Part shown: positions 18,101 to 24,640 of the stretch, piece after piece
Position numbering within the stretch: position 1 is the first letter of the stretch
Layout: every line of letters begins with the position of its first letter
Assembly: GCA_903828235.1 (NCBI GenBank)
Contig: CAIKLM010000080.1
Span: 1-37,184, forward strand
DNA from: an uncultured beta proteobacterium
GTDB taxonomy: Bacteria; Pseudomonadota; Gammaproteobacteria; Burkholderiales; Burkholderiaceae_C
Direction: 5' to 3'
Length of the DNA: 37,184 nucleotides
Program-made: the position numbers and the translations under genes
Notes under the pieces: generated by a model
What the model was told of the DNA's origin: nothing
Databases searched by the model: none
The model's input: only the letters and a program-made list of their open reading frames with translations

Positions 18101-20956
18101 CAGCACGCGCGTCTTCTTCTGCGCCAGGTCGACCAGCGGCACCTTGAACTCCGCGGCAACCCGACCCTCGTTGTTGCTCAGCGCCGCCGCATCGTTGCAG
18201 GCGCCCGAGAAGTCGCCCGGGAACCGCAGCCGGAACTCGCAGTTGCGCGCCGGGTCCAGGGCCACCGTCGCCGTGTTCGTGAAGGCCTCGACCACGCCGG
18301 TGGCGGGCATGCCCGGCGTCTTGAGCACCCGCGCGCTGACGACAACGGTGTAGAAGTCGAAGCGCTGAAGCTGCGACGCCAGCGGCGTCGTGCACGACAC
18401 CGTGCCGGACGCCGCATCGACGGTGCAGGTCATCGGTGGCGAGGTGGCGCTTCCCGTGGGGGTGACGCCGAGGATGCGGAAGCGGCTGGGCGGCAGCGTG
18501 TCGCTGATCGTCACCGGCCCGTCGACCGCGTTGGGGCCGATGTTGCGCATGACGATGGTGTAGGAGACGACCTGGCCCACGCGCGGCTCGTTCGGCCCGT
18601 TGGGCGGCGAGATCGTCTTGCTGGTGATGGCGGGGTCGCTGCGGCCCTGCAGCCGGATCGCGGCACTGTCCTGCAGCGCCGCCCCGGCCGCGGCGGTCAA
18701 GATGGCGTCGGGCGAGCTGAGCGCGGCGGTGTTCGTGAAGTCGCCCGCCTCGAACGGCCGGTCGACGCGCACCACCACGGTGATCGTGGTGCCCGGGGTC
18801 ACGTCGGTGAAGCGGCAGCTCAGCGTGGGCACGCCTTCGGCCGTGGGATCGCAACCGCCACCGGCGCTGCCCCCCGCCGCCACGTTCACGGTCACGGTGG
18901 CCGGTGGCGTGCGGTGACTGGGCACGCCCACGTCCGGGGAGGTGGCGTTCAGCACGGCGGGCAGCACGTCGGTCAGCACCAGCGTCGGGATCGCGCGCTG
19001 CAGCGGGTTGGCCACCAGGCTGGGCGTGGTGATCGTGATGCGCCAGAAGTGCGAACGCTCGGCCCCGGGAAGCACCGGCGGCGATGCCGGCGAGTCGACC
19101 CAGACGCTGCCGTTGATGGACGACTCCTTGACCACGCCGGCCTGTGCCTGCCCGCTGATGATCGGGGTGCCCACGGTGCTGGCGTCGGCGCAGTCGGCGC
19201 CGCTGTTCTGGTTGCCGTCGGGCGGCTGCGGGCCGGCCGAACCGGGCAGGCCCAGCTGCACCAGCGCGGCGGCGCCGGTGCAGGCGGTGTTCGTGAGCGT
19301 GCGAGGCGCGCTCAGCGCCGGCGAGACGCGGGTCGTCAGCACGAGCGGCAGGCTGGCGCCCACGGCCAGCGTGCCGGCGGCGTCACGCACGCAGCTCACC
19401 CGGCGAAGGCCCGGGCCGGCGCTGTCCACGCCCGCGTCCGTGCAGGTCCAGCCGGCGCTGGCCGAGACGAACAACTCGTCGTTGCTCATCGTGTCCACCA
19501 CGCGCAGCGGCTGGGGGCCGCCGCCTGCCGTGAACGTCGCCGCCGCGATGCCGGTGTTGCTGACGTTGACCGTGCTGCTGAGCGTGGCGCCCGGCGTCAG
19601 CGGGCCGGCGGTCTTGGCCTTGGTGATCGCCAGGTCGGCGTAGCGATCGATCACGTTGAACGGCACCAGCGCGAGGTTGTTGCCGCTGTTGACGTCGGTC
19701 ACGCCGCCCGGCAGGGCGCCGCCAGGGCCCGTGGCCACCTCCAGGCCGAAATTGCCGCTGCCCGCGCTGGACGGGGTCGTCAGCGGCACGACGAACTCCT
19801 GCTGACCGCCCGCAGCCACCGTGCCGGTGGTGCAGACGAGCACGGTGCCCGCCACGCCGGCCACGCTGCCGGGGCCGCTGTCGACGCAACCCGCCGGCAG
19901 TGCACCGAGCCCGAACCCGGCCGGAATGGCCACCCGCAAGGCGCCGCCCGTCACGGACTGCGGGCCGTCGTTGACGAAGCGGGCCTGCAGCGCGTGCACG
20001 GTGCCGACCACCGTGGGGCTGGGGAAGCTGCCGGTGGGCCTTGGATCGGTGCCCGGCTCGACGGTGAACGGCAAGGCCGCCGTGTCGTTGGTCGGGTTGA
20101 TGTCGATGTAGACCGTGCCATCGGCGGCGATCGACGCGTTGTTGACGAGGCCGCCCGCGCCGGCCAGCGTTGGCCGGCCCTGCAGCGTGATCGGCCCCAG
20201 GCTGGACAGCGGTCCGGCAGCCGTGCAGGTCAGCAGGCGCGAGGCCTGGGCGGCGGACACCGAGTTGCAGGTGTAGCCTGGGGCGCTGACGCCGGTGAGC
20301 GTGAACTCGCCCGCCGACCCGGGCAGCTGATCGGTCACCGTGATGGTGCCGCCTGCGGGGAGGCTGTCGCCGCTGAGGATGGCCGGCGTCAGCGTGAAGG
20401 TCGCGAGCTGGCCGTTGAGCAGCGTCGCGGCCGGCGCGATGGCCTTGGTGACCGTCAGATCAGCCCCGGAGACGACGCTGAACGAATCCGAGGCCAGGCT
20501 GGGTGGCGGCCCGGCCGTGGAGGCGGTGACGTTGCCACCGCCCAGGGCACGGCCCCGCACCTCCAGGCTGAGCGTCGTGATCGCGCCGGCGCCGACAGGG
20601 TCGACATTGCTGCAGCTCACCGTCTGGGCGGCGCCTTCGGATCCTGCCAAGGTGCAGCCCGCAGGCAGCGGCGTGACGACCGCCAGCTCGGCCGGCGTCT
20701 GCACCGTCACCAGCTCGGGCCCGGCCCCGGACACCCGCGTCACCTGCACCACCACCGGCACCGCCTGCCCGCGCCCGATGCGCGAGGGCACGTCGATCGA
20801 GTTCACGGCCAGGGCGGCCCAGCCCTGGCCAGCGGCCGTGGCAAAGACCCATGCCAATGCCCAACGGGCCGCAGTCCTCGGAAACGCGCGATTCGCCGGC
20901 AAGAAGGTGTTCGGTCGGGGCAGCCTGCAACCCAGGCGGGCCCTGGGGATTTTCAC
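12101..20956 (-). CDS. Giant exported surface protein with DUF11 and SdrD-B-like repeats
   Basis: 2951 residues, starting at a GTG (20956) with GGGGA upstream. The signal peptide ends near residue 47 (AWVFATAAGQGWA) after a long basic lead. DUF11-type units begin near residues 164 (ADLTVTKAIAP), 439 (ADLAITKAKT), 773 (DPAITSKTIS), 940 (VDLAQKKTRV), 1111 (TDLAITKSRV), 2138 (PDLRVTKSPV) and 2582 (LTLAKTGDRA). Seven SdrD-B/Cna-B-like units begin near 1275, 1407, 1535, 1649, 1776, 1896 and 2016, with GxVxxDxNxDG calcium-loop-like signatures. Further B-like units lie near 2295, 2426 and 2729. The last 110 residues are a Pro/Ala/Thr-rich tail. It has no LPXTG, PEP-CTERM or own barrel, so attachment probably depends on the two downstream genes. 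It is likely an adhesin or stalk-like fibre; the partner is unknown. Confidence 0.9.
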   Translation of the reverse strand: MKIPRARLGCRLPRPNTFLPANRAFPRTAARWALAWVFATAAGQGWAALAVNSIDVPSRIGRGQAVPVVVQVTRVSGAGPELVTVQTPAELAVVTPLPAGCTLAGSEGAAQTVSCSNVDPVGAGAITTLSLEVRGRALGGGNVTASTAGPPPSLASDSFSVVSGADLTVTKAIAPAATLLNGQLATFTLTPAILSGDSLPAGGTITVTDQLPGSAGEFTLTGVSAPGYTCNSVSAAQASRLLTCTAAGPLSSLGPITLQGRPTLAGAGGLVNNASIAADGTVYIDINPTNDTAALPFTVEPGTDPRPTGSFPSPTVVGTVHALQARFVNDGPQSVTGGALRVAIPAGFGLGALPAGCVDSGPGSVAGVAGTVLVCTTGTVAAGGQQEFVVPLTTPSSAGSGNFGLEVATGPGGALPGGVTDVNSGNNLALVPFNVIDRYADLAITKAKTAGPLTPGATLSSTVNVSNTGIAAATFTAGGGPQPLRVVDTMSNDELFVSASAGWTCTDAGVDSAGPGLRRVSCVRDAAGTLAVGASLPLVLTTRVSPALSAPRTLTNTACTGAAALVQLGLPGSAGPQPPDGNQNSGADCADASTVGTPIISGQAQAGVVKESSINGSVWVDSPASPPVLPGAERSHFWRITITTPSLVANPLQRAIPTLVLTDVLPAVLNATSPDVGVPSHRTPPATVTVNVAAGGSAGGGCDPTAEGVPTLSCRFTDVTPGTTITVVVRVDRPFEAGDFTNTAALSSPDAILTAAAGAALQDSAAIRLQGRSDPAITSKTISPPNGPNEPRVGQVVSYTIVMRNIGPNAVDGPVTISDTLPPSRFRILGVTPTGSATSPPMTCTVDAASGTVSCTTPLASQLQRFDFYTVVVSARVLKTPGMPATGVVEAFTNTATVALDPARNCEFRLRFPGDFSGACNDAAALSNNEGRVAAEFKVPLVDLAQKKTRVLPPGQPAFGSGDTLRYRFRAQAGGLSRVEGVRVTDRLSVPAGYALSLVGVAAVNSVAAESGFTLDTTKSAATVACTQAAANADVACTLASGADNFLDPSTEVNFDLTFALAGPPAVVTVGNTALVCSDESLLGYESSGSCVFTPSASAGNNIASVNDVIFPKTDLAITKSRVTASPVAISQPVQWALAVQNLGPHATTQLRVTDVLPAGFEFITGSVATTAGSFAGLALGSVACTATPAVVTNAATRQTVACTLDGSFPGSSDAANSVTLRFSARPKDGVFAGPYGSDLVNEAAIEPGRDGSGQPLSIDTNPANDRSSATVQVLNTSLTGLVFEDRQRSGADAGTPQAAGLEPRIAGVTVNLSGVDAFGNAVARTATSGADGRYTYAGLPPSGPAGYTLTQTQPAGFDNGPASPPVPPTGGTYERGGGAGDSRYTAVVLAAGTAAVDYHFPELRRPALGGFVYIDANADGTRTPGVDPPIAGAAVLLRDATTLALIASTSTDSDGAWRFEGLDPLRPVTLEQPLPATPAGLSNGPVNPGLIGGAACASGCTAQPDTPAAGTDRIAAIDLGAGTDGTQFNFGEVQRAAISGTVYLDRNRNGAIDPEPTDGRLAGVSLRLVAGSNCSAPALATATTDASGSYGFSGVQAGLRYSVCQVQPPGYADSSTNPGAGATSAAANVITIDSLSPAGSTGNHFGELAATLRGEVYLDAENDGVRGPADQGIAGVTVTLSGSDIAGNPVSRSTASGPGGDWRFDDLVAAGPGGYTVTQQAAQPVVGGVPTLDGRTTAGSTGGSPGPVGSTPSRIGAIPLPAGGESLDNRFGEILPVSLDGTVFLDLNDNGVQDLPGDLGLGGVPLVITGTDDTGAAVTRNLATAPDGRYGVGDLRPGTYTVTEPTQPAGTSNGRTLPGTAGGTATPPATLPSAISGIVLTVPGTVAAANNFAEIPNSSGISGRVWLDADNDGAIGPGELGIAGVTIELTGIDTAGRPVSLSTVSDADGRWRFDGLAPGSYALNQPLQPPGTVNGRTVSGTAGGSASAVASTPSRIDGIALGVGVSSSDNLFGEVPAGSISGRVWADNDNDGLIDAGERGLGSVALVLSGTNDLGLAVSGSTVTDADGRYRFDGLRPGTYAVTEPMQPPGTVNGITRAGSAGGSATSPAVLPSVVSAIGLGPGVASIDNDFGELAESPDLRVTKSPVPERFTAGFTGRYSITVRNVGELATIGAYTVVDRLPPGLALAATPTGAGWSCDGRAGQTQFSCTRADALAAGAVAPGTIEVEVSVALAAAEAGSVDNAVLVEGGGEIEARGPSAAQREAFAGNPSALPVCGAQPVDDACRRPTPVQRPSALSGTVWHDLGSVSRLLDAGDRRLQGWRVEVVDTRSNEVVGTTTTDREGRYRVASLMPGVPLAVRFREPGSNIVFGYPVNGETAPGSSGASCSAAPAAGTASSCAAGGADPALTVVLAPGQELPQQSLPVDPSGVVYDSGLRQPVPGSVVTLRPEGSCSGWNPATQVLGAGLGGFTVSGDRIGMTVGADGFYQFLFTPAAPPRCTFALEVTPPAGYVFQSTAIPPAGGTLLPPGAPGSVFEVQPNSGAPTGPVGAATTYYLSVSSGSAGVNIIHNHIPLDPELPGVLTLAKTGDRAQAEVGDSVRYAITVRAAVGALPRQTTVVDRLPAGFTYIRGTATVDGVPIADPQGGVGPQLAFNLGPMPAARQVVLRYRLRIGVGAAEGDGLNRARAHACGVPAGCVDGGFTPLPGSVATNEGQHRVRVSGGVFGTEACVAGKVFVDCNRNHVQDPEELGIPGVRLVMQDGTQFVSDSEGKYAMCGLPPKSAVLKVDPLTLPRGSRLTTTSNRNLGDAGSLWLDLKNGELHRADFAEGSCSNTVLEQVKARRAQGEVRAPETERRGRPALRFDSKAHGLDTLRSPQQGTDGANQQAPKPRPPAAPAGPVRDETNLPTPALPMNRPPPRGRDSGTAPSAPATTSSATIPAAAPPAASGAAR
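14548..15640 (-). repeat. Tandem ~360-bp coding repeats (SdrD-B-like units)
   Basis: Three successive units of the giant protein start at about 15627, 15267 and 14907, exactly 360 bases (120 residues) apart. All share the plan GxVWxDxNDG, GSTVTDADGRYRFDGLxPG, YxVxEPxQPPGTVNG, GTAGGSA, PSxIxxI and a final FGE. The four units upstream (to about 17130) are more diverged and less regular in length. The regular spacing shows recent duplication within the gene. Confidence 0.75.
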
Positions 20957-21124
20957 GAACGATTTCCCCGGTTTGTGGTGAGGAAACCTCAGAGCCTGCG
21001 CTTGGAGGCAGCGGCACCCCCCGATTGAGCACCGGCATCGATGCCATAGCGACGATCAATTCATGGATAACCCGAAGTCGATAGTATTCCCATGCAGTTT
21101 CTCTCCAACCCCATAGGAATATCC
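20957..21124. promoter_or_regulatory. Divergent promoter region, giant surface operon / ahpC
   Basis: A 168-base region with an AT-richer core (about 21050-21125) separates the two divergent transcription units. A possible minus-strand promoter is TTGGAG (21103-21108 complement), 16 bp, TACTAT (21081-21086 complement). A possible plus-strand promoter is TTCATG (21060-21065), 16 bp, TAGTAT (21082-21087). The two -10 candidates overlap, so the promoters could compete. No convincing OxyR site (ATAG-type quarter sites at regular spacing) was found. Confidence 0.35.
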
Positions 21125-21700
21125 ATGTCCCTCATCAACACCACCATCCCCGCCTTCAAGACCAAGGCCTTCGTCAACCGCGGCGGCAAGGGCGAGTTCA
21201 TCGACGTCACCGACGCCTCGCTGAAGGGCCACTGGTCCGTGCTGATCTTCATGCCGGCCGCGTTCACCTTCAACTGCCCGACCGAGATCGAGGACGCGGC
21301 CGAGCACTACGAGCAGTTCCAGCGCCTGGAGACCGAGGTCTACATCGTCACCACCGACACGCACTTCTCGCACAAGGTGTGGCACGAGACCAGCGATGCC
21401 GTGCGCAAGGCGCGCTTCCCGCTGGTGGGCGACCCCACGCACACGCTGACCAACGCCTTCGGCGTGCACATCCCCGAAGAGGGCCTGGCGCTGCGCGGCA
21501 CCTTCATCGTCAACCCGGACGGCGTCATCAAGACGGCCGAGATCCACAGCAACGAGATTGCCCGCGACGTGAAGGAAACCGTGCGCAAGCTCAAGGCCGC
21601 CCAGTACACCGCCAAGAACCCCGGCCAGGTGTGCCCGGCCAAGTGGAACGAAGGCGCCAAGACGCTGACGCCGTCGCTGGACCTCGTCGGCAAGATTTGA
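21125..21700 (+). CDS. ahpC: Alkyl hydroperoxide reductase peroxiredoxin subunit AhpC
   Basis: 191 residues; 2-Cys peroxiredoxin that reduces H2O2 and organic hydroperoxides in the cytoplasm and is itself reduced by AhpF. The start is fixed by AGGA (21115-21118) six bases before the ATG; an earlier ATG at 21092 is less likely. The peroxidatic Cys51 lies in FTFNCPTEIED, where enterobacterial AhpC has FTFVCPTE. The resolving Cys170 lies in GQVCPAKW, and the usual AhpC ending SLDLVGKI is present. Length is close to the usual 187. Followed by ahpF after 122 bases that contain a hairpin-rich repeat. Confidence 0.96.
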   Translation: MSLINTTIPAFKTKAFVNRGGKGEFIDVTDASLKGHWSVLIFMPAAFTFNCPTEIEDAAEHYEQFQRLETEVYIVTTDTHFSHKVWHETSDAVRKARFPLVGDPTHTLTNAFGVHIPEEGLALRGTFIVNPDGVIKTAEIHSNEIARDVKETVRKLKAAQYTAKNPGQVCPAKWNEGAKTLTPSLDLVGKI

Positions 21701-21712
21701 GGGTCCACCCCC

Positions 21713-21780
21713 GAAGCGCCTGACGGCGCTCCCCCTCGAGGGGGCGCCGCCAGCGGACCGGCAAAGCCGGTTCCGCGGCG
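21713..21780. repeat. Dispersed Burkholderiales-type intergenic hairpin repeat between ahpC and ahpF
   Basis: Three consecutive palindromes: AGCGCC-TGAC-GGCGCT (21715-21730), the 14-bp palindrome CCCCCTCGAGGGGG (21731-21744), and ACCGGC-AAA-GCCGGT (21757-21771), which extends outward with CGG/TCCG flanks. From memory, very similar sequences occur many times between genes in Comamonadaceae-like genomes. The structure could act as a partial terminator or RNA-stability element that lowers ahpF relative to ahpC. That role is inference. Confidence 0.65.
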
Positions 21781-21822
21781 GCTGCTCGGCCATTCCTACC
21801 TTCCACCCCTGAGTTCACCGCC

Positions 21823-23451
21823 ATGCTCGACGACGCCATCAAGACCCAGCTCGCCGCCTACCTGCAGCGCCTGCAGCAGCCGATCGACCTGATCGGCTCG
21901 CTCGACGACAGCGAGACCGCCGCCGACATGCGCGCCCTCCTCACCGAGATCGGCGCGCTGCACCCGAGCATGGTCTCGGCCCGCTTCGACGGCCAGGCCG
22001 CGCGCAGGCCTTCGTTCCAGATCACGCGCGCCGGCGCCGACATGGGCATCTCGTTCGCCGCCCTGCCCATGGGCCACGAGTTCACCTCGCTCGTGCTGGC
22101 GCTGCTGCAGGCCGGAGGCCACCCGCCCAAGGTCGAGCAGGCGCTGCTCGACCAGGTGAAGGCGCTCGAGCCGGGCCAGGACCTCGTCTTCGAAACCTGG
22201 ATGAGCCTGACCTGCCACAACTGCCCCGACGTCGTGCAGGCCCTGAACCTGATGGCCGTGCTCAACCCCCGCATCCGCCACACCGCCATCGACGGCGGCG
22301 TGTTCCAGCAGGAAGTCGAGCAGCGGCAGATCCTGGCCGTGCCGCTGGTCTTCCTCAACGGCGAGGTGTTCTCTTCGGGCCGCATGGAGCTGGCCGAGAT
22401 CCTGGCCAAGGTCGACACCGGCGCGGCGCAGCGCGCGGCCGCTGGCCTGTCGCAGAAGAAGCCGTACGACGTGCTGATCGTCGGCGGCGGCCCCGCCGGC
22501 GCGGCCGCGGCCGTGTACGCCGCGCGCAAGGGCATCCGCACCGGCGTGGTGGCCGAGCGCTTCGGCGGCCAGACGCTCGACACGCTGGGCATCGAGAACT
22601 ACATCAGCGTGCTCGAGACGCAGGGCCCCCAGTTCGCCGCCGCGCTGGAGGCCCACGCCGCGCAGTACGGCGTGGACATCACGCGCATGCAGCGCGCCGC
22701 CAAGCTGGTGCCGGCCGAGCAGCCCGGCGGCCTGGTGAAGGTGCAGCTGGACAGCGGCGCCGAGCTCTCGGGCCGCACCGTCATTCTGGCCACCGGCGCA
22801 CGCTGGCGCGAGCTCGGCGTGCCCGGCGAGAAGGAGTTCCGCAACAAGGGCGTGGCCTACTGCCCGCACTGCGACGGGCCGCTGTTCAAGGGCAAGCGCG
22901 TGGCCGTCGTCGGCGGCGGCAACTCCGGCGTGGAGGCCGCGATCGACCTGGCCGGCGTCGTGGGGCACGTGTCGCTGCTGGAGTTCGGTGACGCGCTGCG
23001 CGCCGACGCCGTGCTGGTGGCCAAGCTGAAGAGCCTGCCCAACGTGAGCATCCACTTGATGGCGCAGACCACCGAGATCACCGGCACGAGCTCGGATGGC
23101 AGCGGCAAGGTCGACGGCCTGCTCTTCACCGACCGGCGCGACGGCAGCGCGCACCGCATCGCGCTGGAAGGCGTGTTCGTGCAGATCGGCCTGGTGCCCA
23201 ACACCGAGTGGCTGAAGGGCACGCTGGCGCTCAGCCGCCACGGCGAGATCGAGGTCGACGCCCGGGGCGCCACCAGCCTGCCCGGCGTGTTCGCCGCGGG
23301 CGACGCGACCACCGTGCCGTTCAAGCAGATCGTCATCGCCGCCGGCGACGGCGCCAAGGCGGCGCTGGGGGCCTTCGACTTCCTGATGCGCAGCGGCGGC
23401 GACGGCAGCGCGGCATCGGCCGCCGCGAAGGCCGAGACGGTTGCGGCCTGA
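21823..23451 (+). CDS. ahpF: Alkyl hydroperoxide reductase flavoprotein subunit AhpF
   Basis: 542 residues; NADH/NADPH-dependent flavoprotein disulfide reductase that regenerates AhpC. The N-terminal tandem thioredoxin-fold domain has its redox pair in CHNC (131-134). Then come the FAD-binding [10 protein letters not shown] near residue 222, the catalytic CPHC (347-350), the nucleotide-binding [10 protein letters not shown] and the FAD motif [16 protein letters not shown]. The family is usually about 520 residues; the extra length is a Ser/Ala/Lys-rich tail after FDFLMRS. The pairing with ahpC upstream supports the call. Confidence 0.96.
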   Translation: MLDDAIKTQLAAYLQRLQQPIDLIGSLDDSETAADMRALLTEIGALHPSMVSARFDGQAARRPSFQITRAGADMGISFAALPMGHEFTSLVLALLQAGGHPPKVEQALLDQVKALEPGQDLVFETWMSLTCHNCPDVVQALNLMAVLNPRIRHTAIDGGVFQQEVEQRQILAVPLVFLNGEVFSSGRMELAEILAKVDTGAAQRAAAGLSQKKPYDVLIVGGGPAGAAAAVYAARKGIRTGVVAERFGGQTLDTLGIENYISVLETQGPQFAAALEAHAAQYGVDITRMQRAAKLVPAEQPGGLVKVQLDSGAELSGRTVILATGARWRELGVPGEKEFRNKGVAYCPHCDGPLFKGKRVAVVGGGNSGVEAAIDLAGVVGHVSLLEFGDALRADAVLVAKLKSLPNVSIHLMAQTTEITGTSSDGSGKVDGLLFTDRRDGSAHRIALEGVFVQIGLVPNTEWLKGTLALSRHGEIEVDARGATSLPGVFAAGDATTVPFKQIVIAAGDGAKAALGAFDFLMRSGGDGSAASAAAKAETVAA

Positions 23452-23529
23452 GCGCCGCGGGTTGCTCGACCCCGTTCACTACACTCGCTCCACGGAAGCC
23501 CCGGCACACTGACGGGGCGAGGAGGCGCA

Positions 23530-24219
23530 ATGCCGCGAACGCCCAGCGCTGAAGCCACCCCCCAGAACCAGCCCGCCTACCGGGCGGCCGAGGCGGCGCG
23601 CATCTTGGCCTTGCCCAGCGCGACCGTCCGCGCGTGGTGTTTCGGCCAGCCCGACCGCTTCAAGGCCGTGATCGAACCGGCCGATAGTGCAGCGCGCCTT
23701 CTGTCGTTTACCAACCTCTGCGAACTTCACGTGCTCGCCGCCATGCGCCGGCGGCATCGCGTCAGCCTGCCGGTGGTTCGCCGCGCGTTGGACTACGTCG
23801 GCGGCCACATGAACGTCAGGCGTCCGCTGGTCGACCGCGAGTTCCGCACCAACGGCATCGCGCTGTTCGTGCACGAGGCTGGTGAACTCTTGAACGTGTC
23901 TGAAGGCGGCCAAAGAGCCTTGCAGGAAGACTTCGAGGCTGCCCTGGCCCGCATCGACTTCGGCGAGACAGGCCAGCCCGTGGCGCTGTTTCCGTACACG
24001 CGGCTGGGCCATGCCCAGCAGGACATGCCGCGCAGCGTGGTGGTCGACCCGACGCGCTCTTTCGGCCGCCCGGTGATCAGCGGTGCCTTCGTGCGCACCG
24101 AGGTCGTGGAAGACCGCTTCCGTGCCGGCGACACCATCGGCCAGATGGCGGCCGACTACGACGTGCCGGCCTCGGTGATCGAGGAAGCCTTGCGCTTCGA
24201 GCGGCTGCGGGCTGCCTGA
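23530..24219 (+). CDS. VapB45-like antitoxin: HTH plus DUF433
   Basis: 229 residues, preceded by GGAGG at 23521. The N-terminus is a MerR-like helix-turn-helix (YRAAEAARILALPSATVRAW). A middle helical region follows (NLCELHVLAAMRRRHRVSLP, VVRRALDYV). The C-terminus (about 155-229) looks like DUF433: FGRPVISGAFVRTEVVEDRF, then GDTIGQMAADYDVPASVIEE. This architecture is that of antitoxins paired with VapC45-type PIN-like toxins (Rv2018-Rv2019 of M. tuberculosis, from memory). It should neutralise the product of the next gene, 37 bases downstream, and repress its own promoter. Confidence 0.82.
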   Translation: MPRTPSAEATPQNQPAYRAAEAARILALPSATVRAWCFGQPDRFKAVIEPADSAARLLSFTNLCELHVLAAMRRRHRVSLPVVRRALDYVGGHMNVRRPLVDREFRTNGIALFVHEAGELLNVSEGGQRALQEDFEAALARIDFGETGQPVALFPYTRLGHAQQDMPRSVVVDPTRSFGRPVISGAFVRTEVVEDRFRAGDTIGQMAADYDVPASVIEEALRFERLRAA

Positions 24220-24256
24220 CGCCGACGACGCGGGGCAGCGACCGAACCGGCTGTCG

Positions 24257-24640
24257 ATGCCCCGCCTGTTCATTGACCGCGACACCTGGAGCCACGCGCT
24301 CGACGCGGCGCTGCGCGACGCCGGCATCCCCTTCGAGGCGCACCGCGATCACTTCGCGATGGACGCGCCGGACCCCGTGTGGATACGCGCCGTCGGCGCC
24401 GCAGGCTGGCTGGCCCTGACGCGCGACCAGCGCATCCGCCACCGACCGAACGAGATCGCTGCGGTGCGCGCGGCGCGACTGCACCTGTTCGTGCTGAGCT
24501 CGGGCAACCTCGGCGCAGCCGACACCGGAGCCATCGCCGTGGCCGCGTGGCCTGCCATCCAGCGCGCGGCAGCCAGCCGCGAGCCGCCGGCCGTGTGGTC
24601 GGTGTCGCGCTCGGCGCAGGTCAGGCTGCTGAAGGTCTGA
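24257..24640 (+). CDS. VapC45-like PIN-domain toxin (putative RNase)
   Basis: 127 residues. Acidic residues expected of a PIN-like nuclease occur in LFIDRDTW (near residue 7), DAPDPVWI and LTRDQRIRHRP. The spacing of FIDRD, ALRDAGIPFEAHRDHFAMDA, GWLALTRDQRIR is the pattern I recall for VapC45-type proteins. The partner is the DUF433 antitoxin just upstream. The last 20 bases overlap, on the opposite strand, the 3' end of the restriction-modification gene (stop at 24621). No strong Shine-Dalgarno is seen, so translation may depend on the antitoxin gene. Confidence 0.78.
   Translation: MPRLFIDRDTWSHALDAALRDAGIPFEAHRDHFAMDAPDPVWIRAVGAAGWLALTRDQRIRHRPNEIAAVRAARLHLFVLSSGNLGAADTGAIAVAAWPAIQRAAASREPPAVWSVSRSAQVRLLKV

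Noticed and set aside
18914..21028. Plus-strand frame of about 700 codons
   Set aside because: Antisense shadow of the giant gene; runs across the divergent promoter region and has no recognisable domain.
21041..21090. Possible OxyR site upstream of ahpC (several ATAG tetramers)
   Set aside because: The ATAG elements are 35 and 33 bases apart, not at the regular spacing of OxyR quarter sites.
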